The position numbers and the translations under genes were made by a program. Below, one piece after another: positions 8,150 through 21,455 of a stretch of DNA of 55,595 nt. Position 1 is the first letter of the stretch. The number at the start of each line of letters is the position of its first letter. Source of the DNA: Ophiosphaerella korrae (Eukaryota; Ascomycota; Dothideomycetes; Pleosporales; Phaeosphaeriaceae); contig JALNQF010000275.1 of NCBI GenBank assembly GCA_028456385.1, positions 1 to 55,595 on the forward strand, given 5' to 3'. The notes below the pieces were generated by a model. That model had not been told where the DNA came from, did no database searches, and worked only from the letters and a program-made list of their open reading frames with translations.

Positions 8150-11100
8150 AGTAGCGCACGGTCTAGTTAACACGATAGTAGAAAGTTTAACTAAAATAAG
8201 CAAAGCCCCTAAGAGTAGTTATAAGTCTAATAGCACTGTATAGGAAATAATTAAGGACTAAATTAACAATCTAATCTTAGACAAAGAAGATATAAAAATA
8301 GTAATTAATACTTTAGAAACATAGAACAAGGAACTACAAGATTACGCAAAGTAGAATAAAGCATAGATTAAAGCTATTATTAAAGGTTAGAATTAGATAG
8401 AACTAATTATACAACGTCTAGCAATAAGTGCGACAAAGAAACTGCCTAAGATACCTATCCTTAAGAAGTTTAATAGAATAAGGGAGAAACTAAGACCCTT
8501 TATTACTTTAGCACAACTCTAGATAGATGTACAAGTACTACACTTTAATATAGAAGAGAAAAAGGTAATATATATTAGGTTGCACCTCGAGGAAGACGTA
8601 ATAAGATAGTACGAACCTTACTAGATAGACTATACAACACACTCTCTAATAACCTAGAAGGACGAAACTAGAGCTATTTTTAGAAGTTACGAATACTTTA
8701 CTAAACGAATAAGAGTAGCATTTAGGGACACAGATATTACCTAATAAGCTAAAGAGTAGCTAGAAAAGCTTACATAAAGTTAGAGTGTTCCTAAGTACGT
8801 ATTATAGTTTAAATAACTATCCTAGAACACTAAATAGAATAAGTTAGCCTTGATATTATAATTTAAACAAGGACTAAACTCTAAGATTTGATACAAGATA
8901 ATATACATAGAAAAACCAAAGACACTAAGAGCTCTAAAGCAATAGGTAATACAAATTAATAATAATCTTCAAGAATAGAAGAAGAATAAATATAGAGGTT
9001 ACACCTAGAACTATAATAAGGGAGACCTAATAATCCTTAACGCTAACAAGGATAGAAAGAAAAAGAAGAACAAAGACTTTACGTACTTTAACTATAGTAA
9101 ACTAGGCTACTACGCGAAAGACTACTAATTAAAGAAGAGAAAGGATGCGGTATATTATAAATGCAGGAAACCTAGACACTTTGTAAAGGACTACAAAAGT
9201 AAGGACCTAAAGAAAGAAACTTAGTTAAAAACGATAGAGAAGAAGAAAGAAGCACTACAAGTATAGGCTAAACCTTAGGAGAAGGTAGCTAGGAGTAAAA
9301 AAATACAATACGTAATACTCTATTAGACCTTTTGTTATAAAGACGACTACTATATACATCTTTCTAGTAAATAGGGAGTAAGATACTTCCTATAATAGAG
9401 ATAGAGAGCAGCTGTAACAAAAGAAAGAACAAAAGCTTAGCTAGAAGAAATAGCCTAAGTAATAGACCTACTAGTAGAAGATCTAGAAGGGGAAGAGCCC
9501 CTAGTACTATTAATCTAGGCCGAAGGACTAGCACTAGATAAAGAGACTACTACGACTACCTCTAAAGGACTGCAAGGAAGTAAGAAACAAGTTAGCATAA
9601 GAGATATAGAGTATACCTAGCTAATAATATATAGCTATAATAGCTGTACAACTATAAATATAGAGGAATAAGATAAAGAATAGAAGTTCGTTTAGAAATA
9701 CTTACTAGTTATAAGTATAGAGGAAGCGTACAAAGACTAGAAAGAACGCAATCCTAAAGAAATAAAGTTTATACTATTTTAAGAATAGATAAAGCAATAT
9801 ATAGTTATAGTAGGAAGAATGCCTATATAAAAAGAATAGTAATACCTTGTAAGAGAAACGCGATAGATTAACAAAGCCTATACACTAAGAGTACTAGTAG
9901 TGTACTATATTCTAACAATAGATACACCTAGTAGAAGTAAATACTAGGAAGGGGATAACAAAATAATAGACCTAAAACATCTAGTATACTTTAAAGTATT
10001 ATAGATATTATACCTAGATAAGAATTATATTATACACAGAAACCCTAAAGCAAATAACAACGTATAGCCTATAAAGAGAAGAGGCTATAACTACACAAGA
10101 GTAATTATAGTAGAAGACATCTAAGGATAAGAAATAATCCTAGAAGATAGATATATAGTAGTAAGACCTAGCCTAAAATTATCTAAGAAATACGTCTAAA
10201 GAGGACTATAGTACAAATATATATATAACAAGTGTCTAAAACACAAAGAACATAAACTTAAAGTAGGCCTATAGCTTTAGAAAGATAGACAATTTACAAA
10301 GTTACCTAAGTAAAAAAAACTAGAAGGTATAAGAGGCCTATATATTACAAAAATAGGTACATACTAAGGAAAGAAAGCATAATTAATAATTAATAGTAGA
10401 GCTACGAGAAACTTTATATTAAAGAAGTTTGTAGAAATACAGGGAATAAAGTATACAATAAAGAAATACCCTTAATAACTAAGCACGATTAAAGGAAAAC
10501 TATTTTAGGAACTAATATAGTTTAAGACAGCACCTTTAACACTAAGGTTAGAAGGACTAGAAATTAAGAATATAGTTATAGACATAACAACAATTAATAA
10601 CAAATAAGATATAATATTAGGTATACTATAGTTATAGATAACTAACCTATATATTAATTAGAGAACTAGAGAAATTAGTTACAACAAAATAGATATATTA
10701 AAAGCTAATATAGGCACTAGTAAAGGAGAATTCCTTAAAGAATATAAGAAATAGGAAAAATAGCTTATAGAGCTAGAAGATTACCTTCTAGAATATTAAC
10801 TATAGGACTTAGTAATAGAAATAGAAGAAGGAAAAGACGTAGGATAGAGCCTAGTCTACTAAAAAACAAAAGAAGAATTAAAGATTAAATAAGTATTTAT
10901 TTAAAACGCAATAAAAAAGGGATAGATAAAAGAATCTAAATCCTTAGTAGCTTATAGACTTATCTTTATAGACAAAAAAGAAATAAGTAACAAAAGACTT
11001 TATGTAGACTTTAGAAAAACTAACGTAGTTACAAACAAGAACTAATACCCCTTACTAAGGATAGACGTAATACAAGATAAACTATAGAAAGCAACGATCT

Positions 11101-13660
11101 TTACAAAGTTAGATATCTAGAACGCCTACTACTAAATTAGAATTAAAGAAGGTAATAAATAGAAAATAGTATTTAGAACACAATAGGGATTATATAAATA
11201 TTTAGTTATACTATTTAGCTTAACAAATGCACTAGCAGTATTCTAAGAAAGGATTAATATAGTACTAAGAGAGTACTTAGATATATTTATATTCGCATAC
11301 TTAGACGATATCCTTATATTCTTAGAAATAGAAGAAGAACACGTATAATATATACACAAAGTACTAGAAAAACTAGTAGAAGCTAAAATATTTCTTAAGA
11401 TAAGAAAATGCGAGTTCTATACAAAGGAAATAGATTTCCTAAGGTTTATTATAGAACTAGGAAAAATCAAGATTAATCTAGAAAAGATTAAGTTAATCAA
11501 CGAATAGCTAACACTAAGAAACCTAAAAGAGGTATAATAATTTTATAGACTAGCTAACTTTTGCAGGAAGTTAATAGTAGGATAGTCTAAAGATATAGAA
11601 CTAATAACAAAACTTATAAAAAAAGACACGCTGTTTAAATAGATATAGGAATGCGACAAGGTATTTAAGAAGATTAAGAAGAAGTTTATAGAAAACCTAG
11701 TTATTAGAATGTACAACCTAGACCTACTAGTAATAGTAAAGACAGACGCATCTAACTTAGTCTACAGAATAGTACTAATATAGGAAGACCTAGAGACTAA
11801 AAAAGAACACTTAGTTAAGTACTTCTCTAAGAAAATAAAGATAGTAGAACTTAACTACCTAATCTACGACAAAGGAATACTAGCAATCTACAAAGTATTT
11901 AAGTAATAGAGAGTATACCTACAAGGAGCGAAATATTAAACAAAGGTCTACACAGACTACAAGAACCTTATAGGATTTATAATAAACAAAGAATTGTTAT
12001 AACGCTATACAAGATAGTAAGAATACTTATTAACGTTTAATATAGAAATTATATACACAAAAGGGAAAGATAATTAGTTTATAGACGCCCTTAGTAGAAG
12101 GCTAGACTTACAAGAAGAAGTAAGCGCTACTAGCATAGTTCTAGTTAAGAACAAAGAAGGACACTTAGTCCTAAACATACATAAAATAGCTACAACACTT
12201 AAAAAGAAGAGTAGCGAGCTAGATAAATAGATTTAGAAAACAACAAAAGAAGTATTTAAAGAAACAGAGAAACTAGAAATCTAAGAAGGATTCGCACAAG
12301 CCTATAGAAGAATATATATCCTAAAGAAGATTTAGAGAGAATTTATACGACAATTCTATAAATTACTAGTACATAGTTATTAAGGTATCGAGAAAATATT
12401 AAATAGACTACTACGAGATTACTATATTCTAAAAGCAAGACAATTAGTAATAGAAGTACTACAAGACTATATAGAATGTTAAAGGAATAAATATAATAGA
12501 TATATACTATATAGAATATTATAACTAGTAGAAGTACTAGAATAACTATAGGGAGTTATTACAATAGACTTTATTACAAAGTTACTAAAGTCTAAAGACC
12601 TAATATTAGGGGTTAAATATAATAGAATCTTAATAATAGTAGATAAGCTTATAAAGTATACATACTTTAGACTATATAAAGAAAAAAGTAGGACAAAGGT
12701 CGCTACACACTAAGTTCTAGGAACTGTAATTAGTTAATATAGACTACTAGATAAGATCGTTATAGATAGAGACGTACGATTTATATTAAAACTATAGGGA
12801 ACGATAACAGTATAATTAGGAATTAAATATATAATGTCTACAGCATATTACCTATAAATAGATAGATAGTTAGAACGAATAAATTAGATAGTAGAATAAT
12901 ACCTAAGATACTACCTTAACTATAACTAGAACAATTAGGTACAGCTACTACCTATAGCACAGCTAGCATATAATAGCGCAAAGAACGTAGTAATAAGAGT
13001 ATTACCCTTTTTCGCGAACTATAGATTCGAGCCTAATGTATACTAGATACTAAGAGACTAAATATCTTAGTCTCTAAGAAAAGAAAACTTTACTAACAGA
13101 CTTAAAGATATATACAACTAATTAAGATAGGACGTAGAGTTCCTGCAAGATTAAATAGCAAAGTACTATAATAAGAAATATAAAAAAGGACTTTAATTTA
13201 GAGAGAGAGAAAAAGTATAGTTAGTATAAAAGAATATTAAGAGTAAGCGCCTAAGTTTAAAACTAGACTACGTTAAAATAGGACTATACAAAGTAGAAAA
13301 AGAAGTTACACTAGTTATATTTAAACTAAAGCTACTAGACAAGATAAGAATACACCTAATATTCTACGTAGCCCTACTAGAACAAGTACTACAAGAAGTA
13401 GAACTACTAGTATATAAAGTAGATACGTATAGAGAATAGGAAGAATAGGAAGTTAAGGAGATCCTAGTACATTAGTTTAGAAATAGAAGAAACTACTACT
13501 TAGTAGAATAGATAGGTATAGACGAAAAAGGATAACTATAGGAAGAAACATAGGAACTAGAGGACAACCTTAATTACTCTAAGAAACTAGAAGAGTTCTA
13601 AAGTTAAAACCCTCTAGAACGCCTAGCGGCGAACTAAGAGAACTAACATTACTAACAATA
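8150..13660 (+). pseudogene. Gypsy-1 gag-pol relic (gag, RT, RNase H, integrase, chromodomain)
   Basis: The polyprotein frame is readable through many TAG/TAA stops that sit where Gln or Trp codons are expected, so it cannot be translated. Gag includes KKFNRIREKLRPF (about 8,465). Two zinc-knuckle copies lie at about 9,090-9,200; their Cys residues are partly replaced by Tyr (YYKCRKPRHFVKDY). RT has the catalytic YLDD intact at 11298-11309, preceded by DFRKTNVV and LFSLTNALAVF. RNase H is marked by VKTDASN (about 11,740), then an integrase with an HHCC-like region near 12,370-12,490 and the VITIDFITKLLKSKD core near 12,560. The C-terminus (about 13,450-13,600) is a chromodomain-like segment (NYYLVE then ELEDNLNYSKKLEEF). 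It represents the retroelement's structural and replication enzymes. The start is not resolvable. Confidence 0.88.
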
Positions 13661-13909
13661 GATAGAGAGATAATAGAAACGTCTAGTATAGGACCTACTA
13701 TAGCAACACTAAACACCTTATCTAAGTCTAGCTTAGCTTCTAGAGCTACTAACTACTTAGCTAATTTCTTATTATTTAAGGCCTTTATCTTACAAAGACA
13801 AGAGAGACAAGCTTAATTTTCTACTAGCTTACTCTACGTAAGCTCCTAGATACGCTTACGCTTAGCTTTAGCCTCTACAATTTAAGATAGTAATTTCTCT
13901 TAAGTCTAG

Positions 13910-14140
13910 TTAATAGCTTTCCTTATTATTATTAAGCCTAGACGCAAGAATAAGTATAATAAACTTATACTTAGAAAGAGAAATACTAGATATATTATAA
14001 GAGCTACGTATATTTATATAAATATATACTTTATAAGCCCTACTATTGTTTATAGAAATAATATAAGGAAGAGACTTAGGGTTTAACTTAGGAGAAGTAT
14101 AACAAGAGTAAAGAAACATTTTAATACTATTACGCAACAC
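13910..14140 (-). pseudogene. Antisense Cys-rich ORF in Gypsy-1 (zinc-cluster-like)
   Basis: A 76-codon frame on the strand opposite gag-pol, between the pol end and the 3' LTR. Starting LRNSIKMF, it shows the six-position pattern Y-S-C-Y, then 11 residues, Y, 9 residues (IISINNSRA), Y-x2-Y, 8 residues, Y. Each conserved position is Tyr (TAT/TAC) where homologous copies keep some Cys (TGT), as RIP would produce. It is clearly homologous to the antisense frame of Gypsy-4 and more distantly to those of Gypsy-2, -3 and -5. Conservation of spacing in all five copies argues that it was once a real protein, probably zinc binding. The full extent and splicing are unknown. Confidence 0.5.
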
Positions 14141-14281
14141 GTAATTAGTAAGGAGGTAGCGACAACGTATAGATAAAATAGTTATAAAAGAGGATAAAGA
14201 ACTCTACATTAATAAAGAAACTAGACTAATAACTCTAGCTCTAAGATAAGTAAACTAAGACCTACCTAGGAGGGGAGATAG

Positions 14282-14709
14282 TGTTATAGGTGTAATAGAA
14301 GAAATTAAGATAGAACTAATTAGTCCTAATCTAGGCGCTAATAAAGCATAGGACGAGCAAGGTAACAACCTTAATTAAGAGACTACACATAACTAGGATA
14401 CCTAGGCTAATCTATAATCTATAGACTCTTAGCATTAATAGATTATAGATTAAGACAATCTATAATCTACTAGTCTTAGTAACTATAGATTATAGATTAC
14501 GACGAGTATATAGTTAGTAAGATACGTATTATTAGGATAGTATTAGTAATTCAATCCTTTAACTATAGAACGCTAATACAAGATAGTTGCAAAACATCTT
14601 CTATTGTTTATAAGTTATTGTAGATTATAACCTAAGCTTTTACTATTAACTCTTAATCTACTAATACCTTTTAGGCACTAGGAAGTCGACCCTAGTAACA
14701 CCTATTACA
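14282..14709 (+). repeat. Gypsy-1 3' LTR
   Basis: 428 bp, same length as the 5' LTR, preceded by the polypurine tract ggaggggagatag. Ends cctattaca, followed by the agaca target duplicate. Carries the same two inverted-repeat pairs, further altered by transitions. Confidence 0.92.
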
Positions 14710-15351
14710 AGACAAGAGAAATCTTTTATATTATTATAGTCTAGTTTTAGCGTACTTCTATATAGAATCTTAAATATACTTACTAAAGTATTTTCTAATA
14801 AGTTTATAGCTAAAAAGTTTATCTCTTTTATACTTAAAAATTATAAAGAAAAAGTAAAAACTATATTATATATCTACTATAATAAGTTATATATAGATAA
14901 GTATAATAGGTATAGTTTTTATAAGTTTATAAGTTCTATAAAGTAGGCTAGAGATAGAGTTTTAGTATTAAGTAGTTAAGTATTTAAGATAAGAGTATTA
15001 TTATTAGAATTACTAAGTTAATATAGCTAAGAGTATAACTAGATATATAGATAGCTAGATTATCTACTAAAAATATATACTACTACTAAATTATATAGAG
15101 AGCTATATATATCTATTATAATACTTATTTTAGTAAACTATTTAAGCTATATTATTATATATAAAATAATAAAAACTTTATAAATATAGTTACTTAAAAG
15201 CTTTATACTTACTCTTACTACTTTATAAGCTTTTATAAGTAGGCGCTACTACTAAAGCTTATAGAGCCTTTTTAGTACTAAGTATTATAACTTTTTTAGT
15301 ATAGTATTAAGTTTTAAAGTTTATTAAAAGTTTATATCTTATATTATTTTA

Positions 15352-15416
<65 letters not shown>

Positions 15417-17939
15417 TACTACTATATACTTTAATACTTTATAATATAACTATTATATCTTACTTATAATATACTCTTACTTATTATTTATCTTACTACT
15501 AGAAATTACTAAATTCTACTTATTTTTAGTATCTCTTTATACTAAGTTAAGCTCTTTAACTTTATATATTTCTAGCTTATTAAAATTATAGTTAATAGTA
15601 CTAGAATTATATAAATTAATAAAGTTATAGAAAGTAGCTTATATATATATTAGCTAAACTTAAGTTACTATACTAAAATAATATAGCTAGTTAAATATAT
15701 ACTAATTATAATTAAAAATACTAAAAGTTTACTCTATAATATTATAGAGACTTAAGTACTAAAAGTTAAAAAACTTATACTTATCGACTAGTACTACTCT
15801 AACTTAGCTAATCTCTTTTAAATAATATTTTACACTATAGTATAATATAAGAAATATCTTGCTATTAGTATAGCTAGTATTAGCTAGAAAGTACTTACTC
15901 TTTAGTACGCTAAAGCCTTTTAAGTAAGTATTACTTAGTACTTTTTTATTATAAGTAAAACTTTCTTATTTTACTAAAATATATAAAAAGTTTATATTGA
16001 AGTTAACTATAGCTAGTATATTTTAGGTTAGTTCCTATTATAATTATAGTACTTCTTCTACTTATTAAGAAGTAAATATATATAAAAATAAGTACTATTT
16101 AGAGCGCTAATACAATCTTAAAAGAATAAGAACTTCTTAGAATTATTATATATACTTACTAGTATTTTAAGTTTAAGTAGCTATACTACTTCTTTATAAA
16201 GATAATATAGTATACTTAAAACTTTATAAAAGTTACTTTAATTTATAAGAAAGTTACTTATATTTTTAAGTATATTTAATAACTAAATATAATATAGTAT
16301 CTAATAAGTACTTATAATAGTTTACTATATTTCGCTAACTAGCTCTTTAGGCGTAAATATATAAGTATATAAGTATTTTTTTATCTACTAAGTTACTATT
16401 ACTACTATATACCTATCTAATCTTAAGTAGTTAATAAACTCTTTAAAAATAAGTAGTTAAAAGTAAGTTTTACTATATAACTACTATAAATTACTTCTAT
16501 AATCTTTAAGCTACTACTACTCTTAGATTTTATATAATTTAAATATTTATATACTAGTTAGCTTATCTTAGTATTTAGTAATAATAGAATAAAGAGAGGC
16601 TTTAGCAATTTAAATAGTTACTAGTACTATAGCTTATACTTCTAAAAGTATTATATAATAGAATATACTAAGGTTACTATAGTATACTTTTACTTAAAAG
16701 AAGTAGTATAATTTATACTAATAGCGAGTAACCTAAATAAAAAAAGTAGTAGTTTATTTAGTACTAATAAGAGTATTAAATTAAGTAGCGCCTTTAGTAT
16801 TAATATACTTCTATAAATATATTACAAACTAGTAAAGTTAGTAAATAAAAAGCTTAAAGTAACCTAAATATAGTTTTATAAGTGTACTATATTAAATAGG
16901 CCCTAAAATACTAACCTATTAGTAAGGTAGTATTTTAGTTTTTTATAATACTAAGTTCTAAACTTACTATAAAAGTACTATTTAGCTTTAATAGTAGTAT
17001 TATTAAATCTTATAAGATAAAAAATACTTTTTTATAGAGTATAGAATTATATATTCTAAATTCTCTAGTATATTTTATTTCTACTAGCTATCTTTATAAT
17101 ATTAACTTAATATTATAGCTATAAGCTTATAGGAAATAACTAATAGTAAATATATAGCTATATTAAAAACAAAATTATAGAGTATATAATATAGTTATAA
17201 TATAAATAGCTTAGCTATTCTAATAAAATATTTTACTAAGTTAAAACGCTAGCTTTATTTTAAAAAGTAGTACTAGAGTAGTTATATTAGTATAAAGTAT
17301 AGTAGTATTATAACGTAATTATAAGTAACTTTAATTAAAAAATAACTATTTTACTTAGTTAATATTATAGCTAATAGATATACTATAATAAATCTACTTC
17401 TTTAGATACTAATTAATTATATTAGTTAAAATCTCTTATATAATAACCTAGAATAAATACTTATCTTATAATTATTCTACTAAAAAATACTAAAGTACTT
17501 TTAGTATATTTAAGATATATAAAAGTAATACTACTAAGTTTATAGATATATATTCTAGCTACTAGCTTCTATATTTATAGAATATTAAGTTCTAGCTCTA
17601 TATACTTTATATTAAATATAGTTACTTAGATATATATAATAATACTAATATACTTAGAAAGAATAATAAGTATCTTTTATAATAGATTAAATATTTATTT
17701 AATACTATTTATATAGTTAAGTAATATATTTAAAATTAATATAAGTAAGAAAAAATTAGTTTTAAGCTTTATACTCTATATAGATAAGTATTTTAGAAAT
17801 ATAGTTACTTTAACTTTACTTAAAATCTAAGCTAGTAATTTTATATACTAGAGCTTAAGAGTTTACTAATATTAGCTTTTATATAATCTATAGATATTTT
17901 TTTAAAAGAAATTAGTCTACTATATATAAAAAGTAGTAA
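14710..17939. other. Decayed host DNA between Gypsy-1 and Gypsy-2, unclassified
   Basis: Extreme AT content with saturating TA dinucleotides, more mutated than the Gypsy copies, which suggests it is older. It continues the sequence interrupted by Gypsy-1. It contains the CTA microsatellite at 15354-15416. The last five bases (17935-17939, agtaa) are the target duplicate of Gypsy-2, and the host sequence resumes at 52,643. No protein family was recognised. Confidence 0.5.
15354..15416. repeat. (CTA)n trinucleotide microsatellite
   Basis: About 21 uninterrupted CTA units. In this RIP context it could be a mutated CTG/CAG repeat, since CAG becomes TAG and its complement is CTA; that origin is inference. 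Confidence 0.9.
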
Positions 17940-18434
17940 TATAATAAGCTACTTGTTATTAACTATAGATACTTATCTTATAAAAGTTAGTAGATTATAA
18001 GGTAATAATAAAAGCTTGTATAGTAATCTATAATAACTATAAATAATAGAAGATGTTTTACAACTATCTTGTATTAGCGTTCTATAGTTAGAGGATTAAA
18101 TTACTAATACTATCTTAATAATACGTATTACTAATTACTAATACTATCTTAATAATACGTATTACTACTAACTATATAGTAATATTATCTTAGTAGCTTT
18201 ACTACTTTGTTTTTACTAAGATTATAAATTTATAAATTTATTATATAATAACTTTATAACTTTAAATTTACTAAGGTTATAAATTTACGAATTTATTACG
18301 TATCTTAATTGTAGTTAGTTTTCTAATTAATTCTATTATCCTATAGGTTGTTACCTTACTTATCTTATACTTTGTTAGTAGCTAAGCGTAGACTAATTAG
18401 TTCTATCTTGTTTTCCCTTATTACTATTGTAATA
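17940..18434 (-). repeat. Gypsy-2 left (3') LTR
   Basis: 495 bp, 34 bp longer than its partner because ttactaatactatcttaat with the following bases is tandemly duplicated at about 18106-18173. Without this the lengths agree exactly (461 bp). Contains two copies of a box related to actaagattataaattta, as in the Gypsy-3 LTR. Confidence 0.9.
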
Positions 18435-18548
18435 CTATTCTCTTTTTTACGTAGTCTCTTATTTCTCTATACTAGAGCTAAAGTTATTAGCCCTATTTCT
18501 TTATTAATTTCTAGTTCTTTATTACTCCCTATACTATCCTATTTCTAG

Positions 18549-18720
18549 CGTAACAAACTTCTCTTTATAGCTTGTATTATTTGTAATAGGGTTAAGATAT
18601 TTCTTTATTATTATTACGTAGAGCTAGGCCTTTCTTACCTTATATCTTTAAATAATAGTAAACACTATAACAAGTATATTCTTACTAATATTTAGTATAA
18701 ATATATTTCTTCTAAGGTTT
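18549..18720 (+). pseudogene. Antisense Cys-rich ORF in Gypsy-2 (Zn2Cys6 spacing)
   Basis: On the strand opposite gag-pol, the frame passing RNKLLFIACIICNRVKIFL carries Tyr codons at 18606, 18615, 18636, 18666, 18675 and 18696. Their spacing is x2, x6, x9, x2, x6, exactly the C-x2-C-x6-C-x9-C-x2-C-x6-C of a Zn(II)2Cys6 cluster, with every Cys position now TAT or TAC. The upstream 66-codon open stretch (18348-18545), which begins inside the LTR, is in the same frame and separated only by a TAG. The ancestral frame may therefore have started within or near the 3' LTR. It cannot encode a functional protein now. Confidence 0.5.
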
Positions 18721-19049
18721 CGCTTATAGAGTATAAGTGTTTAATTTTAATATAGTCTTCTTCTAATAAGTTATATAAGGTAAGCTATTAATAGAGCTTA
18801 AGAGTAATTATTATTCTAGCTTACTATAGCTAAAGCTAAGTATAAGTTAACTCTTTATAAGCTAGTAAAGCTTTATTCTTATATTAAGTATCTTTATAAG
18901 ATAAAAGCTTATAATAACACTAAGTTATCTAAATAGTTTTGTACCTTAGAAGCTAAATTAGATTTAGATAACGTAGTAGAGGCTACTCTAGTTCCTATTA
19001 TATTAGGCGTTCCTATCGCCTCTCTATCTAGTAGTAGTATTATTAGTTT

Positions 19050-21450
19050 TCCTAGTTTACTACAAGGCGTTCTAGAGGGTTTTAACTTTAGAACTCCTCT
19101 AGTTTCTTAGAGTAATTAAGATTATCCTCTAGTTCCTATATTTCTTCTTATAGTTTTCCTTTTTTGTCTATACCTATCTATATTACTAGATAATAGTTCT
19201 TTCTATTATAAAACTAATACTATAGGATTTCTTTAACTTCTTATTCTTCTTATTCTCTATACGTGTCTACTTTGTATACTAGTAGTTCTACTTCTTGTAG
19301 TACCTTTTCTAGTAGTAATACGTAGAATATTAGGTATATCCTTATCTTGTCTAGTAGCTTTAATTTAAATATAACTAGTATAACTTTCTTTTTAATCTTA
19401 TATAGTCCTATCTTAACGTAATCTAGTTTAGAACTTAATTATTTACTCTTAATATTTCTATATACTAACTATACTTTTTCTCCCTCTTTAAATTAAGGTC
19501 CCTCTTAGTATTTCTTGTTATAGTACTTTACTTTTTATTCCTATTAGAATTCTATATCTTATTATAGTTAATTATATATCTCCTTAAGCTTATCTATAAA
19601 GTTTTTTCTTTTAGAAGACTAAGATACTTAGGTTCTTAGTATTCTATATATATTAAGGTTAAATCTATAGTTTATAAAAAAAGGTAATACTCTTATTACT
19701 ATATTCTTTAGGCTGTTGTATACTAACTATACTATTAGTAGTAATTATACCTAATTGTTCTAGTTATAGTTAAAGTAGTATCTTAAGTACTATTCTACTA
19801 TTTAGTTTATACGTTCTAATTATCTATCTATCTATAGGTAATATACTATTAATATTATTTACTAGATTTCTAATTGTACTAATATTATTCCCTATAGTTT
19901 TAATATAAATCTTATATCTCTATTTATAATAATCTTATCTAGAATACTATATTAGCTAATTATAGTTCCTAGAACCTAGTATATAGTAACCTCTATCTTA
20001 CTTTTCTTTTTATATAGTTTAAAGTATAAGTACTTTATAAGCTTATCTACTATTATTAAGATTCTATTATACTTAACTCTTAATATTAAGTCTTTAGATT
20101 TTAGTAGTTTTATAATAAAGTCTATTGTAATAACTCTCTATAATTATTCTAGTATCTTAACTAGTTATAGTATCTTATATTATACGTGTCTATTGTATTT
20201 ATTCTTATAGTATTCTATATAGTCTTATAGTACTTCTATTACTAGTTATCTTACTCTTAAAATATAGTAATCTCTTAAGAGTCTATCTAATATTTTATTA
20301 ATACTTTAGTATCTATATACTAGTAGTTTATAGAACTATTATATAAACTCTTTCTATATTTTCTTTAGAATATATATTCTTCTATAAGCTTCTATAATTC
20401 CTTCTTAAATCTTAAGCTTCTTTATTTCTTTAGGAGCTTTTTCTATTTCTTCTTAAATCTATTTATCTAGTTTACTACTTTTTCTCTTAAGTGTTATAGC
20501 TATCCTTAGTATATTTAGGACTAGGTATCTTTTTTTATTCTTAACTAGAACTATACTAGTAGCGTTTACTTCTTCTTATAAGTCTAGTCTTCTACTTAAG
20601 GCGTTTATAAATTAGTTATCTTTACTCTTAGTATATATTATTTCTATATTAAATATTAAGAGAAACTCTTACTATCTTATATAGCGCTATAATAAATCCT
20701 TATTTAATATAAATCCTATAAGGTTCTTATAGTCTATATAGACCTTTGTTTAGTATTTTACTCTTTATAAATATACTCTCTATTACTTAAATACTTTATA
20801 GATTACTAGTATTTCCTTATTATAGATTAGGTAGTTAAGTTCTACTAGCTTTATTTTCTTAGAGAAGTACTTAACTAAGTATTCTTATTTCGTGTCTTAG
20901 TCTTCTTATATTAGTACTATTCTATAGACTAAATTAGATACGTCTATTTTTACTATTACTAGTAGGTCTAAGTTATATATCTTTATAACTAAGTTTTCTA
21001 TAAATCTTTACTTAATTTAGCTAAATACTTTTTTATATTCTTTAGTCTATTTAAATAGTATATCTTTCTTTATAAGGTTTATTAGTAGTTCTATTAACTC
21101 TAACTAGTTAACTATTAGTTTTCTATAAAAGCTTACTAGTCTATAAAACTATTATACTTCTTATAGGTTCTTTAGAGTTAGCTATTCTTAGATTACTTTA
21201 ATCTTATTTAGATTAATCCTAATTTTTCCTAGTTCTATAATAAATCCTTAGAAGTCTATTTCTTTTATATAGAATTTACACTTTCTTATCTTAAGAAATA
21301 GTTTATTTTCTACTAGCCTTTCTAGCACTTTATATATATATTATACGTATTCTTCCTCTATTTCTAAGAATATAAGGATGTTATCTAGGTATATAAATAT
21401 TAATATATCTAAGTACTTTCTTAGTACTATATTAATTCTTTCCTAGAACG
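19050..21450 (-). pseudogene. Gypsy-2 pol relic, 3' part (RT core to chromodomain)
   Basis: Minus-strand continuation of the gag-pol interrupted at 21,451-21,455. It contains the RT catalytic box at 21380-21391, read as YLDN because the second Asp codon has become AAC, then RNase H, integrase and a chromodomain-like end near 19,100-19,260, aligned with Gypsy-1. Stops are abundant. It joins in register with the part resuming at 49,049. Confidence 0.82.
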
Positions 21451-21455
21451 CTACT

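Larger units (their letters stand above)
7686..14709 (+). mobile_element. Gypsy-1: complete, RIP-inactivated chromodomain Gypsy retrotransposon
   Basis: Structure from left to right: 428-bp 5' LTR (7686-8113), internal region with gag-pol, purine-rich tract ending ggaggggagatag at 14281, 428-bp 3' LTR (14282-14709). LTRs begin TGTTA and end TTACA. The flanking 5-mers are agata (7681-7685) and agaca (14710-14714), a target-site duplication in which one copy changed C to T in a CA context. At 7,024 bp with no nested insert, it is the reference copy for the other four. Differences between its two LTRs that I compared are transitions. Confidence 0.93.

Noticed and set aside
18348..18548. 66-codon ORF as an independent gene
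   Set aside because: It spans the junction of the Gypsy-2 LTR and internal region. It is better seen as the upstream part of the antisense frame in that element.
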